Shown here: piece by piece, positions 1 through 7,881 of the stretch | Layout of the letters: each line of letters begins with the position of its first letter | How positions within the stretch are numbered: position 1 is the stretch's first letter | Assembly: GCF_014201145.1 (NCBI RefSeq) | Contig: NZ_JACHDP010000001.1 | Coordinates: 5,952,001-6,016,000 of the forward strand | DNA length: 64,000 bases | DNA from: Micromonospora parathelypteridis | Lineage (GTDB): Bacteria; Actinomycetota; Actinomycetes; Mycobacteriales; Micromonosporaceae | Direction of reading: 5' to 3' | Translations under genes and position numbers: made by a program | Notes under the pieces: model-generated | Databases searched by the model: none | Told to the model about the DNA's origin: nothing | Seen by the model: only the letters and a program-made list of their open reading frames with translations

Positions 1-520
1 ACGCCACGAGCACATCCACGCGGTCGAGCTCGCCGAGCAACTCGGCGGCGAGCGTCGTGTAGGACAGCGGATTGTCGGGATTGCTGTACTGCTGCGGCCA
101 GAACGCGCCGGGCAGCCGGGTGAGCAGGTCGTCGAGCAGTTCCAGCCGCGCACTCTGCCAGCCGCCGCTCGTCATCGCCGGCACGATGTGCACCTCGCAG
201 CCGAGCGAGTGCAGCTTCGCCAGCGTGATCTGGTCGATCCGTGGGTCGGTGACGATGTGCACCTCGTGGCCCAGCGCCCTGCCGACCAGGGCGACACCCA
301 TCGCCATCGAACCCGATGAACTCTCGACTATGGGCGCGTCGGGCTTGAGTTCCCCGCTCTCGCGCGCCGCGAGGATGATGCGGCGTGCCACCCGATCCTT
401 CATCGCGAAGAGGTTCTGCATCTCGAGCTTGGCGTAGACAGCCACCCCCGAGGTCTCGCCCAGCCGCAGTCTGACCAAGGGCGTGTGGCCGATGGCGTCG
501 ATCACATCCGTGGGGGCCAT
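1..520 (-). CDS. Cysteine-synthase-like PLP enzyme (partial, C-terminus outside window)
   Basis: Fold-type II PLP enzyme of the cysteine synthase/SbnA group. The visible 173 residues contain the N-terminal GHTPLVRL block (11-18), the Schiff-base lysine in MKDR (Lys41) and the phosphate-loop region ESSSGSMAMG (66-75). In ordinary O-acetylserine sulfhydrylases that loop reads TSGNTG; here the Asn is a Ser (Ser71), which argues for a different substrate. The ATG at 520 has GGAGAAGG five bases upstream and overlaps the end of the kinase gene by 19 bp, so the two are translationally coupled. Beside a GHMP kinase and an argininosuccinate-lyase-like protein, I infer that it replaces the phosphate of an O-phospho amino acid with an amine, probably aspartate. 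The rest of the gene lies left of base 1. Confidence 0.8.
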   Translation of the reverse strand, partial: MAPTDVIDAIGHTPLVRLRLGETSGVAVYAKLEMQNLFAMKDRVARRIILAARESGELKPDAPIVESSSGSMAMGVALVGRALGHEVHIVTDPRIDQITLAKLHSLGCEVHIVPAMTSGGWQSARLELLDDLLTRLPGAFWPQQYSNPDNPLSYTTLAAELLGELDRVDVLVA

Positions 521-1461
521 GTCGCCTTCTCCATGATCTGGTAGGGCTCGCGAGGACAGTGGACCTGGTCGATCCAGACGGTGGGTCGTAGCGCGGCGCA
601 ACCGCGGTGTACCAGTCGCAGACGCTCGTCGTAGTCGGGCTCGTCGGGCGACAGCAAGATCCCGACGGCCGTGCCGCTGTGCGCCACCACCACGCCAAGG
701 CCGTCGGCCGCTCTACAGAGACTGACCATCGCCGGCAGCGTCTTCTTGGGGTGCAGTCGTTGGTTCATCTCGGCGCTGCGGGTGGCCACCCGCCCGATTT
801 CCGCGACGTCCCCGAGCAGCATGGCCTGCGAGATCTGGTCCAGAAGCTCGGCGTACTCGCACTTGTCGCGCGGTTGGAAGGGCTTGGGCAGCCGGTTGAA
901 CTGAACCGTGTCGATCTCGCCGCCTTCGTCGAGGCCGACGATGGTCAATGGCGGCAGCGGTCCCAGCCGCCGGTGCAGCCGCACCTCCCGGTGGCGGAAC
1001 GCCACCACGTCGGAGTACATGATTCCGTCGGAGGGTTCGATCTCGCGCAGCAACGCCTCGATGTCCTGAGGCCCGAGGGGCTGGCCGAGCGCCTGACCGA
1101 CCGCGCGGGCGACGGCGACCAAGTCGGCCGAGGAACTGGCCAGCCCCTTCCCGACAGGGAGGTCGCTGGAGATGATCAGGTGGCCGCCGCCGTGGTGGCC
1201 CAGCGACCGAAGCAGGCTGCGGGCCAGGAGCAGGGACTTGGTCTTGCCCGCCGGCGAGACGGTCAGCTCGGTGGCTTCGGGGTCGAGGATGACGCGTACC
1301 CGCACTCCGCGCTGGATCGGGAGCGTGACGAGGAAGTCGACGTCGTCGGGAAGGACTCCCTGCAGCAACTCGCCGAACGTGCCGTGCGCCGTGCCAGTGC
1401 CGACCTGCGGATGCGCGCGCTCCGACGCGATCGGCGCGAGAGCGAGAGGACTTTCGGTCAT
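502..1461 (-). CDS. GHMP-family small-molecule kinase (threonine/homoserine kinase-like)
   Basis: 319-residue GHMP kinase. Motif 1 is near residues 24-37 (TAHGTFGELLQG), the glycine/serine-rich ATP loop is PVGKGLASSSADL (102-114), and motif 3 is AHSGTAVGILLSP near the C-terminus. The N-terminal layout resembles PduX-type L-threonine kinases more than homoserine kinase ThrB. I chose the ATG at 1461 because GAAGGG lies about ten bases upstream; an in-frame ATG at 1482 would overlap the lyase gene, and longer extensions only read across it. It sits between the lyase gene (7 bp gap) and the PLP enzyme gene (19 bp overlap). Likely role: phosphorylating the side-chain hydroxyl of threonine or serine so that the PLP enzyme can displace it. 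The exact substrate is inferred from context. Confidence 0.75.
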   Translation of the reverse strand: MTESPLALAPIASERAHPQVGTGTAHGTFGELLQGVLPDDVDFLVTLPIQRGVRVRVILDPEATELTVSPAGKTKSLLLARSLLRSLGHHGGGHLIISSDLPVGKGLASSSADLVAVARAVGQALGQPLGPQDIEALLREIEPSDGIMYSDVVAFRHREVRLHRRLGPLPPLTIVGLDEGGEIDTVQFNRLPKPFQPRDKCEYAELLDQISQAMLLGDVAEIGRVATRSAEMNQRLHPKKTLPAMVSLCRAADGLGVVVAHSGTAVGILLSPDEPDYDERLRLVHRGCAALRPTVWIDQVHCPREPYQIMEKATWPPRM

Positions 1462-1468
1462 CGCGTCA

Positions 1469-3028
1469 TCACCCTTCACCATGGCTGGTTGGGCAGAGGT
1501 CGTTGAAGTAGGACGGGCGGGGCTCACCGGTGGGCAGCCCGAGCTCGGAGTCGACGCTGTCGACCGCCATGGCGGCGGCGGCCTCATGCTGTGTCCAGGC
1601 CTTCGTCGCCTCGGTCACTCGGCCGCGCTGCCCGTCCAGCAGGGCACGGACGTGGACCGGGTTGGCGGAGCCGGTGGACGTCTTGCGGGACAGGAGAGCC
1701 ACGGGGTCGGCCACGTCGGCGAGGATCCGCTCGGCGTCGGGAATGTCGTAGCCGTCTTCGGCCGCGAGCCGCCGAAGCAGGCTCGCGTCCCCCTCGCCCG
1801 GCGGTCTGCCGTCGGCGATCAACGCGCTGATGTAGCGGCCGGTCAGGACCTGAGCGCAGCGCCACGGCACCCCGTGGCGGAGGGTGAGGTCGTTGGCCAG
1901 AGCGAAGGCGCCCAGGTGTTCCTCACGGCTCCGCCCGAGCGCCCGTCCCCGGTCGAGGCGCAGGTTGTCCAGTACGGCGGTGAGCAGCCGCAGGGTGCCC
2001 CGCAGCCCGGACAGGGCGACAGCCTGGCCGGCAGCGGCCTCCTTGGACACTTCGACGGTGTTGCTGTACGGGGTGGACCGCTGGGCCAGGGCGACGTCGA
2101 CGTACCACGAGGTCAGGTGCGCCGTGCGGCCCCGGATGCGCTCCAGGATCGGATAGTTCTTCTTCTGCGGCATCGCTGACGAGATCCCGGCGAGCTCGTC
2201 AGGCAGTTCGAAGTAGCCGTACTCGGCGCCGCACCACATCATCAGGTCGGTGACGAAGCGGCTGAGCACCACGCCGAACGTCGAGCAGGTGCCTGCCAGT
2301 TCCAACTGCCACAGACGGCCGGCCACGCCGACGAGCGCGTGCGGCACCGGTGCGCGCAGGCCGAGCAGGTTCGCCATGCGAGCGCGGTCCCATGGCAGGT
2401 CCTGGCCCGCCATCGCACCGCTGCCGAGCGGGGACTGGTCGATCCGCGCGTAGAGCTGCTCCAGGAGCTGCAGAGTGGTCAGGATGTGCTCGGCGAGCGC
2501 ACCGAAGTAGAAGCCGGCGGTGATGACCTGAGCCGGTTGCAGGTGCGTGTAGCCCGGCATCGGGTCATCGCTGTACCGGTCGGCCAGGCGGGTCGCGGCG
2601 GCGGCACAGTCCAGCAGGGATCGCACCAACCGGACGATCTCGGCGCGAGCCGCGAGGAGCTGCGCGGTGGCCTGCAGGTCGTTGCGGCTGCGGTCGACGT
2701 GCCAGGCCGTGGCCCGCTTGCCAGTAACGACCGACGACACCTGGCGTTCGATGGCGAACGCCAGGTCGGAAAGGTTGGCCGTCGGATCCGCGACGAGGTC
2801 ACCCGGGGTGACGGCGCTCAACGCGGCGCCAATGTCTCGGCAGACCCCGGCGTCGAGGATGCCCAGCCGGCGGTACTCCAGCAGGAGCACCTTCTCGCTC
2901 GCTATGTAGTGCGGCAAGTAGTGGACAAGGTCGTAGCGGAACTGCGGGTCGAGGACTTCTTCATGCACGATGGCGCTCGGTCCGAGCGCGACACGGCCGG
3001 TCATCACCGCGGCCTGCTGGGATGTCAC
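1469..3028 (-). CDS. Argininosuccinate lyase-like fumarase/aspartase superfamily enzyme
   Basis: 519-residue member of the lyase superfamily. Visible signatures: SRNDLQATAQL (from 114), PGYTHLQPAQ (around 158-167), and the mobile catalytic loop ISSAMPQKKNYPILERIRG (around 281-299) with its serine pair. The usual HTGRSRND of ArgH is WHVDRSRND here, and no arginine genes are nearby, so a housekeeping ArgH is unlikely. GTG start at 3028, preceded by GGGAG about eight bases upstream; first gene of a tight three-gene minus-strand operon. In that setting I infer that it releases fumarate from an N-succinyl (aspartate) adduct made by the PLP enzyme, leaving a free amine. The family is certain from the motifs; the substrate is inferred. 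Confidence 0.8.
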   Translation of the reverse strand: MTSQQAAVMTGRVALGPSAIVHEEVLDPQFRYDLVHYLPHYIASEKVLLLEYRRLGILDAGVCRDIGAALSAVTPGDLVADPTANLSDLAFAIERQVSSVVTGKRATAWHVDRSRNDLQATAQLLAARAEIVRLVRSLLDCAAAATRLADRYSDDPMPGYTHLQPAQVITAGFYFGALAEHILTTLQLLEQLYARIDQSPLGSGAMAGQDLPWDRARMANLLGLRAPVPHALVGVAGRLWQLELAGTCSTFGVVLSRFVTDLMMWCGAEYGYFELPDELAGISSAMPQKKNYPILERIRGRTAHLTSWYVDVALAQRSTPYSNTVEVSKEAAAGQAVALSGLRGTLRLLTAVLDNLRLDRGRALGRSREEHLGAFALANDLTLRHGVPWRCAQVLTGRYISALIADGRPPGEGDASLLRRLAAEDGYDIPDAERILADVADPVALLSRKTSTGSANPVHVRALLDGQRGRVTEATKAWTQHEAAAAMAVDSVDSELGLPTGEPRPSYFNDLCPTSHGEG

Positions 3029-3351
3029 CCCTCAGCTCCCTTCTGGAGAAGCGCGTCGGTCTGTCGCTGATCTCCTGCAGGCCGACCGTTCGCCATGGCG
3101 GTATCGGCCACCCTTCGGCGCGCTATCACGGGCGATGCGCCGACCGGACCCGCCCGGTCTGGCTCGCCTGGTCGCCGTCCGCTTACCGCAGCGGTGGTCG
3201 AACGGGCAACAGCGGGGCGAGAGCCGCGCGATAGCAGAGGTGCAAAGACTGCCCGCGAACGATCAGCTAGGGGTGTCCCGCGGATCCGTGCAGTGACGGC
3301 CGCGCCTGTCGAGGATCTGCGGGGCACCCCAGGGAGGGACGGAATCGACCC
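3029..3351. other. Divergent intergenic region between lyase operon and urate operon
   Basis: 323 bases between two divergent operons. Apparent open frames here have no homology or coding bias that I can recognise. It must hold the promoters of both operons, but I see no convincing -10/-35 pair or perfect palindrome. A strong ribosome-binding stretch, GGGAGGGACGG, precedes the ATG at 3352. Confidence 0.5.
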
Positions 3352-3852
3352 ATGGCTTCGATGACGACACGGGTGCCGCTGGCAACCTTCAATGCCATGC
3401 CTGTCGACGCTGCGTCGGCGGTACTGGCAACGTGCTGTCAGACCACCCGCTGGCACGCTGAGGTCTGCCGTCGCCGGCCCTTCACCTCCGTCGAGCAGCT
3501 GGCCGACGCCGCGTCGGCCATCCTCGCCGGGCTGGGTTGGCCCGACATCCACCAGGCGCTACAGGCTCACCCACGCATTGGCAGCCCACCCCGGGGCGAC
3601 GACGCCGCCGACCGCATGTCACGGGACGAACAGGCCGGGGTGGGCGACACGTCGATGACGGTGGCCAACGAGGCGTACGAGGCCCGCTTCGGGCATGTCT
3701 TCCTCGTCAGCGCGGCCGGCCTGTCCGGCGAGGAGATCCTCGATCGGCTGGGGGAGCGGCTCCGCAACGACCCGGACCGCGAGCGAAGCGTCGTCGCAGA
3801 GGAACTCAACAAGATCATGAAGCGAAGGCTGACCGAAGTGGTGACGCCGTGA
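3352..3852 (+). CDS. uraD: 2-oxo-4-hydroxy-4-carboxy-5-ureidoimidazoline (OHCU) decarboxylase
   Basis: 166 residues, normal length for OHCU decarboxylase. It performs the third step from urate to (S)-allantoin, decarboxylating the unstable product of HIU hydrolase. The family signature HPRIG is at 73-77, followed by a long helical C-terminus (residues 95-160). The ATG at 3352 follows GGGAGGGACGG; a second in-frame ATG at 3361 is possible. Its TGA stop overlaps the GTG of the HIU hydrolase gene by four bases (GTGA), so both are translated together. First gene of a five-gene purine-catabolic operon. Confidence 0.9.
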   Translation: MASMTTRVPLATFNAMPVDAASAVLATCCQTTRWHAEVCRRRPFTSVEQLADAASAILAGLGWPDIHQALQAHPRIGSPPRGDDAADRMSRDEQAGVGDTSMTVANEAYEARFGHVFLVSAAGLSGEEILDRLGERLRNDPDRERSVVAEELNKIMKRRLTEVVTP

Positions 3853-4229
3853 CGGACTCTCTGGTGGACTCGCCGCGCCTCGCGGCCATCGCGGGCCCGA
3901 CGACCTCCCTGACCACACACATACTCGACCTGGCCCTGGGCCGCCCCGCCGTCGGCGTGGAGATCCGTCTGGAGCGGCATGATCCGCCCGACTGGTCGCT
4001 GGTCTGCACGGGCGTCACGGGCAGCGACGGCCGCATCACCACCTGGTCCGCCCCGGTGGGGCCGGGCACCTACCGGCTGGTGGCCGACAGCGGCGCCTAT
4101 TTCGAGGCGACAAGTCGCCCCACGTTCTATCCCGAGATCACCATCCAGATACGGCTGGAGTCGCTGCCGCACTACCACGTGCCGATCCTGCTGAGCCCTT
4201 ACTCCTACTCCACGTATCTAGGGAGCTGA
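3849..4229 (+). CDS. uraH: 5-hydroxyisourate hydrolase (transthyretin-related protein)
   Basis: 126-residue HIU hydrolase that opens the ring of 5-hydroxyisourate made by uricase. The N-terminal signature LTTHILDLALGRPA includes the active-site His, and the C-terminal region YHVPILLSPYSYSTYLGS carries the second active-site His and terminal Ser. The family-defining C-terminal tetrapeptide is normally YRGS; here it is YLGS (codon CTA, one base from CGA). The GTG start at 3849 overlaps the uraD stop; the uricase ATG follows one base after the stop. Whether the Arg-to-Leu change alters activity cannot be judged from sequence alone. Confidence 0.92.
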   Translation: MTDSLVDSPRLAAIAGPTTSLTTHILDLALGRPAVGVEIRLERHDPPDWSLVCTGVTGSDGRITTWSAPVGPGTYRLVADSGAYFEATSRPTFYPEITIQIRLESLPHYHVPILLSPYSYSTYLGS

Positions 4230-4230
4230 C

Positions 4231-5133
4231 ATGGCTATCCTCACCCAGAACCGGTACGGCAAGGCCGAGATTCGGCTCGTCGCGGTGGATCGCACCGACG
4301 ACCAGCATCGGCTGACGGATCTCACCGTCCACGTCGCCCTCAGTGGCGCGTTCGAGGGGGCGTACCGCAGCGGTGAAAACACGACGCTGCTGCCCACCGA
4401 CAGCCAGAAGAACGCCGTGTACGCGCTTGCCGCTGAGCGTGGGCCCGAGCCGGTCGAGGAGTTCGGGCTGGCGTTGGGGCGCCATTTCCTCGCGGGCAAT
4501 CCGGAGGTGGAGTGCGCCCAGGTCCACCTCGTACAGCACGCCTGGAACCGCCTTGGTGAACGTCACTCGTTCACGGCCGCGGAATCTGCGCGCCGCACGG
4601 CCACGGTCTCTGCCACCCGGTCGGGCGCCTCGGTCTGCGCCGGGATCGACGGCCTCATGCTGCTGAACACCACCGGCTCCGAGTTTCGCGGCTTTCGCCG
4701 CGACCGGTACACCACGCTGCCGGAGGCCAGCGACCGCATCCTCGCCAGCCGGGTCCGGGCCCGCTGGGTGCGCCGCTCGCTCGACGGCACCGACTGGGAT
4801 GACGAGTACGCGACCGCGCGCGAGTCGATGACCTCCGCCTTCGTCGACACCTACAGCACCTCGCTGCAGCAGACGCTGTTGGTGATGGGCGAGCGGGTGC
4901 TGACGGACTGCCCCGACATCGCCCGCGTTCACCTGTCCCTCAGCAACGTGCACCACCTGCCCGCGCTCAGCCTGTACGGGCTGCAGGGCGTCGTCGAGGA
5001 GAAGGCCCAGCGCGTGTACGTGGCCTCGGCGCAACCCCACGGGGTCATCGAAGGAACGGTGACTCGCAACGACACCGACGGCATGGCGGCGAGCGACCCC
5101 GCCTGGACCGCCGCGGAAGGGTGGCCGTGGTGA
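4231..5133 (+). CDS. uox: Urate oxidase (uricase), cofactor-free
   Basis: 300-residue uricase oxidising urate to 5-hydroxyisourate with O2 and releasing H2O2. The N-terminus has NRYGKAEIRL and the conserved block LLPTDSQKNAVYALA (about 50-64) with the active-site Thr and the TDSQKN loop. The second T-fold repeat carries QTLLVMGERVLTDCPDI and the NVHHLPALSLYGL segment typical of bacterial uricases. The start ATG at 4231 lies directly after the HIU hydrolase stop. The end overlaps the next gene by four bases. Middle gene of the urate operon. Confidence 0.95.
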   Translation: MAILTQNRYGKAEIRLVAVDRTDDQHRLTDLTVHVALSGAFEGAYRSGENTTLLPTDSQKNAVYALAAERGPEPVEEFGLALGRHFLAGNPEVECAQVHLVQHAWNRLGERHSFTAAESARRTATVSATRSGASVCAGIDGLMLLNTTGSEFRGFRRDRYTTLPEASDRILASRVRARWVRRSLDGTDWDDEYATARESMTSAFVDTYSTSLQQTLLVMGERVLTDCPDIARVHLSLSNVHHLPALSLYGLQGVVEEKAQRVYVASAQPHGVIEGTVTRNDTDGMAASDPAWTAAEGWPW

Positions 5134-6494
5134 CCGGGGCGAGCCGGCCACTGGCGATCGAGGGCTGCGCGATAGCGACGGTGAACGGGTCCGGCACCGA
5201 ATACGAGTACGGTCACATGGTCGTCGAGAATGGTCGCATCGCCAAGATCGGCCCCGGACCGTTGCCGATGCGGGCAGACGTGACTCGGATCGACGGCCGA
5301 GGATGCTTGGCCACCCCCGGCCTGGTGAACGTTCATCACCACCTGTACCAGTGGGCGACACGAGGATTGGCCCAGGACCACGACCTCTTTGGCTGGTTGA
5401 CGTCGCTGTACCCGATGTGGGCATCCATCGACGTCGACCTCGTACGGGACACGACCGCGGCCGGTCTCGCCTGGCTGGCGCTGTCGGGCTGCACGACCTC
5501 CGCCGACCACCCCTACATCTTCCCCGACCGGGTCGGGGACCTGCTGGCAGCCGAGGTGGCCGAGGCCGGGCGAATCGGCCTGCGACTGCACCTGTGCCGC
5601 GGCGCGATAGACCTGGGGCACTCACGCGGCGGGCTCCCGCCGGACGAGCTCGTCGAGAACACCCACGACTGCCTCAGCGCGATGAAGCAGGCCGTCTCCG
5701 ACTTCCACGATCCCAGTCCCGGGGCGATGGTGCGCGTCGCGATCGCGCCCTGCTCGCCCTTCTCCGTCAGTGCCCAGCTCATGGCGGAGAGCGCGGCGCT
5801 GGCGCGCGACATGGGTGTTCGGCTGCACACGCACCTTGCCGAGACCATTCAGGAGGAGCACTACTGCAAGGACAAGTTCGGTGTGACACCGGTCCGCTAT
5901 CTGGAGCGCCTGGGATGGCTCGCCGACGACGTGTGGCTCGCCCATGGCGTACATCTGTCCGATGACGCGATCGAAACGATGGCGAAAGAGGGGGTGGCGG
6001 TCGCGCACTGCCCGAGCTCGAACGCACGGCTGGGCGCGGGCATCGCGCCGGTGCGCCGGATGCTGGACGCTGGTATCGCGGTCGGCTTGGGCGTGGACGG
6101 TCCCGCGTCCCAGGAATCCGGACTTCTCGTCGCCGAGCTACGTCAAGCGATGTACTCGGCACGCCTGGATGGCGGGCCAACGGCGATGTCCGCCCGGGAT
6201 GCGCTGCGGATGGGGACCATGGGCGGTGCGCACTGCCTGGGGCGGCAAGACGAGATCGGTTCGCTGGAGGTCGGCAAGCTGGCGGACATCGCCCTGTGGC
6301 GTCTGGACACCCTGGGCCACGCCGGTATCGCCGATCCCGTAGCCGCGCTCGTCTTCGGCCCTCCCGCAGGGCTGGCCCGGCTGCTCGTGCACGGGCGGGA
6401 GGTCGTCGTCGACGGCGAGTTGCAGACCGCGGACATCACCCAACTCACCAAGGGCTTGGAGGAGTCATGCCGGCGCCTCGCGACCAGGCACTAG
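5130..6494 (+). CDS. 8-oxoguanine deaminase-like amidohydrolase
   Basis: 454-residue metal-dependent amidohydrolase of the AtzB/TrzN/8-oxoguanine deaminase group. Metal ligands are visible: NVHHHLYQ after the VNV strand, HTHLAET near residue 240, a His in AHGVHL, and the Asp in GLGVDGPASQESG near 315. HHHLYQ and the neighbouring WATRGL are typical of 8-oxoguanine deaminases. I place the start at the GTG at 5130, overlapping the uricase stop (GTGA) and nine bases after GGAAGG; GTG codons at 5121 and 5127 are alternatives. In an operon with uricase the logical role is 8-oxoguanine to urate plus ammonia, feeding oxidised guanine into the pathway. It could instead be a related guanine or s-triazine deaminase. 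Confidence 0.8.
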   Translation: MTGASRPLAIEGCAIATVNGSGTEYEYGHMVVENGRIAKIGPGPLPMRADVTRIDGRGCLATPGLVNVHHHLYQWATRGLAQDHDLFGWLTSLYPMWASIDVDLVRDTTAAGLAWLALSGCTTSADHPYIFPDRVGDLLAAEVAEAGRIGLRLHLCRGAIDLGHSRGGLPPDELVENTHDCLSAMKQAVSDFHDPSPGAMVRVAIAPCSPFSVSAQLMAESAALARDMGVRLHTHLAETIQEEHYCKDKFGVTPVRYLERLGWLADDVWLAHGVHLSDDAIETMAKEGVAVAHCPSSNARLGAGIAPVRRMLDAGIAVGLGVDGPASQESGLLVAELRQAMYSARLDGGPTAMSARDALRMGTMGGAHCLGRQDEIGSLEVGKLADIALWRLDTLGHAGIADPVAALVFGPPAGLARLLVHGREVVVDGELQTADITQLTKGLEESCRRLATRH

Positions 6495-7813
6495 ACCTGG
6501 TCGTCCGATCCGACCGCGTGGTGACGCCGTCCGGGGAGCGACCCGCAGCGGTGGGGGTCGTCGGCGGCACCATCGCGGTCATCACCGACCGGGACGCTCG
6601 CCTGGCGGCGATCGACGACGTGGACATCGGCCGGGACGCCCTGCTACCCGGCCTGGTCGACTCGCACGTGCACGTCAACGAACCGGGGCGTACGCACTGG
6701 GAGGGTTTCGAGACGGCGACGGCCGCCGCAGCGGCGGGCGGCATCACGACCCTGCTCGACATGCCGCTGAACGCCCTACCGCCCACCACCACGGCAGATG
6801 CGCTGGACCGTAAACGGGCCCTCGCCCGGGAGCGGTGCGCCATCGACGTCGGGTTCTGGGGCGGTGCCGTTCCAGGGAACCTCGGCAAGCTGAACGATCT
6901 GGTCGACGCCGGAGTGTTCGGGCTGAAGTGTTTCCTGGTCGACAGCGGCGTGCCGGAGTTTCCCGCGCTCAACCCGCGCGAACTGGCGACCTGCATGCGT
7001 GAGGTACGAGCCGTGGACAGCCTGCTGCTGGTGCACGCCGAGGACAGCAGCGACCTGCGTCCAGGGGTGGACAGCACCTCGTACGCCGACTTCCTCGCGT
7101 CGCGGCCCGCCTCGGCGGAGGTCCGCGCGGTGGCGCTGACCGCCCGCCTGGCAATGCAGCTCGGCACCCGGACGCACATCGTCCACCTGTCCAGTGCCGA
7201 TGCGGTCCCGACGATCGCATCGGCCAAGAGGGCTGGAGCCGCGCTGACCGTCGAGACCTGCCCGCACTACCTGACCCTCACCGCCGAGACGATCCCCGAC
7301 GGCGCGACCGAGTTCAAGTGCTGCCCGCCGATCCGCGACGCCCGCCAGCAGGAGGGCCTGTGGGAGGCGCTGGCGAGCGGCGCCATCGACTGCGTCGTCT
7401 CGGACCACTCGCCGTGCCCGCCGGCGATGAAACACACCGGCACGGGCAACTTCAACGCCGCCTGGGGTGGCATCGCCTCGCTGGAACTCACCCTGGCGTT
7501 GGTGTGGACCCATGCCCAGCGGCGCGGATTCGGCCTGTCCGACGTCACGCGGTGGATGGCCGACGCGCCCGCTCGCATTGCCCGCATCCCTGGTCGTGGG
7601 CGCATCGCCGTGGGTTACCGGGCCGACCTCGTGTGGTTCGCGCCGCGTGAACGCTTCACCGTTGACCCGCGGCGACTGCGTCAGCGCCACGCCCTCACCC
7701 CGTACGCCGGGATGACGCTGACCGGGGTGGTACGGCGTACGTGGCTCGCGGGATCGCCGTCGCGCCCGGGCGGGGGGCGCCTGCTGACGGCGCGGGCCGG
7801 CGTTCCGGCGTGA
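6467..7813 (+). CDS. allB: Allantoinase (cyclic amidohydrolase)
   Basis: 448-residue allantoinase hydrolysing allantoin to allantoate. It has the dihydroorotase-like metal centre: DSHVHVNEPG (about 65-74), the metal-bridging Lys in GLKCFLVDS, HAED, HIVHLS and SDHSPC. The spacing and the RTHWEGFETAT block after the HVH motif are typical of AllB. The ATG at 6467 follows GGAGGAG and lies inside the end of the deaminase gene (28 bp overlap), so the much longer open frame upstream is not used. Last clear purine-catabolic enzyme of the operon; no allantoicase or ureidoglycolate gene follows, so allantoate use must be encoded elsewhere. Confidence 0.92.
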   Translation: MPAPRDQALDLVVRSDRVVTPSGERPAAVGVVGGTIAVITDRDARLAAIDDVDIGRDALLPGLVDSHVHVNEPGRTHWEGFETATAAAAAGGITTLLDMPLNALPPTTTADALDRKRALARERCAIDVGFWGGAVPGNLGKLNDLVDAGVFGLKCFLVDSGVPEFPALNPRELATCMREVRAVDSLLLVHAEDSSDLRPGVDSTSYADFLASRPASAEVRAVALTARLAMQLGTRTHIVHLSSADAVPTIASAKRAGAALTVETCPHYLTLTAETIPDGATEFKCCPPIRDARQQEGLWEALASGAIDCVVSDHSPCPPAMKHTGTGNFNAAWGGIASLELTLALVWTHAQRRGFGLSDVTRWMADAPARIARIPGRGRIAVGYRADLVWFAPRERFTVDPRRLRQRHALTPYAGMTLTGVVRRTWLAGSPSRPGGGRLLTARAGVPA

Positions 7814-7868
7814 CCCGCGACCGCCCCACGGACGTCCGGCGCAGCGCCCCGGCACCGCGCGGATCACC

Positions 7869-7874
7869 TACGCT
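7869..7874 (+). promoter_or_regulatory. -10 box (TACGCT) for a leaderless mRNA
   Basis: TACGCT is followed after seven bases by the GTG at 7882, so transcription would begin at the start codon. The same arrangement occurs before five other genes in this window. Confidence 0.5.
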
Positions 7875-7881
7875 CGGTAGC

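Noticed and set aside
502..1461. Homoserine kinase (ThrB) assignment for the GHMP kinase
   Set aside because: No threonine pathway genes are adjacent and its N-terminal motif (TAHGTFGELLQG) is closer to PduX-like kinases; its neighbours point to diamino-acid synthesis.
1469..3028. Housekeeping argininosuccinate lyase (argH)
   Set aside because: No arginine genes nearby, HTGR before SRND is replaced, and it is operonic with a kinase and a PLP enzyme.
3025..3552. 175-codon frame in the divergent region at 3.0-3.5 kb
   Set aside because: Overlaps uraD antisense and has no start signal or recognisable sequence.
4138..5625. 495-codon minus-strand frame across uricase and the deaminase
   Set aside because: Antisense to verified purine genes; arginine/glycine-rich, no motif.
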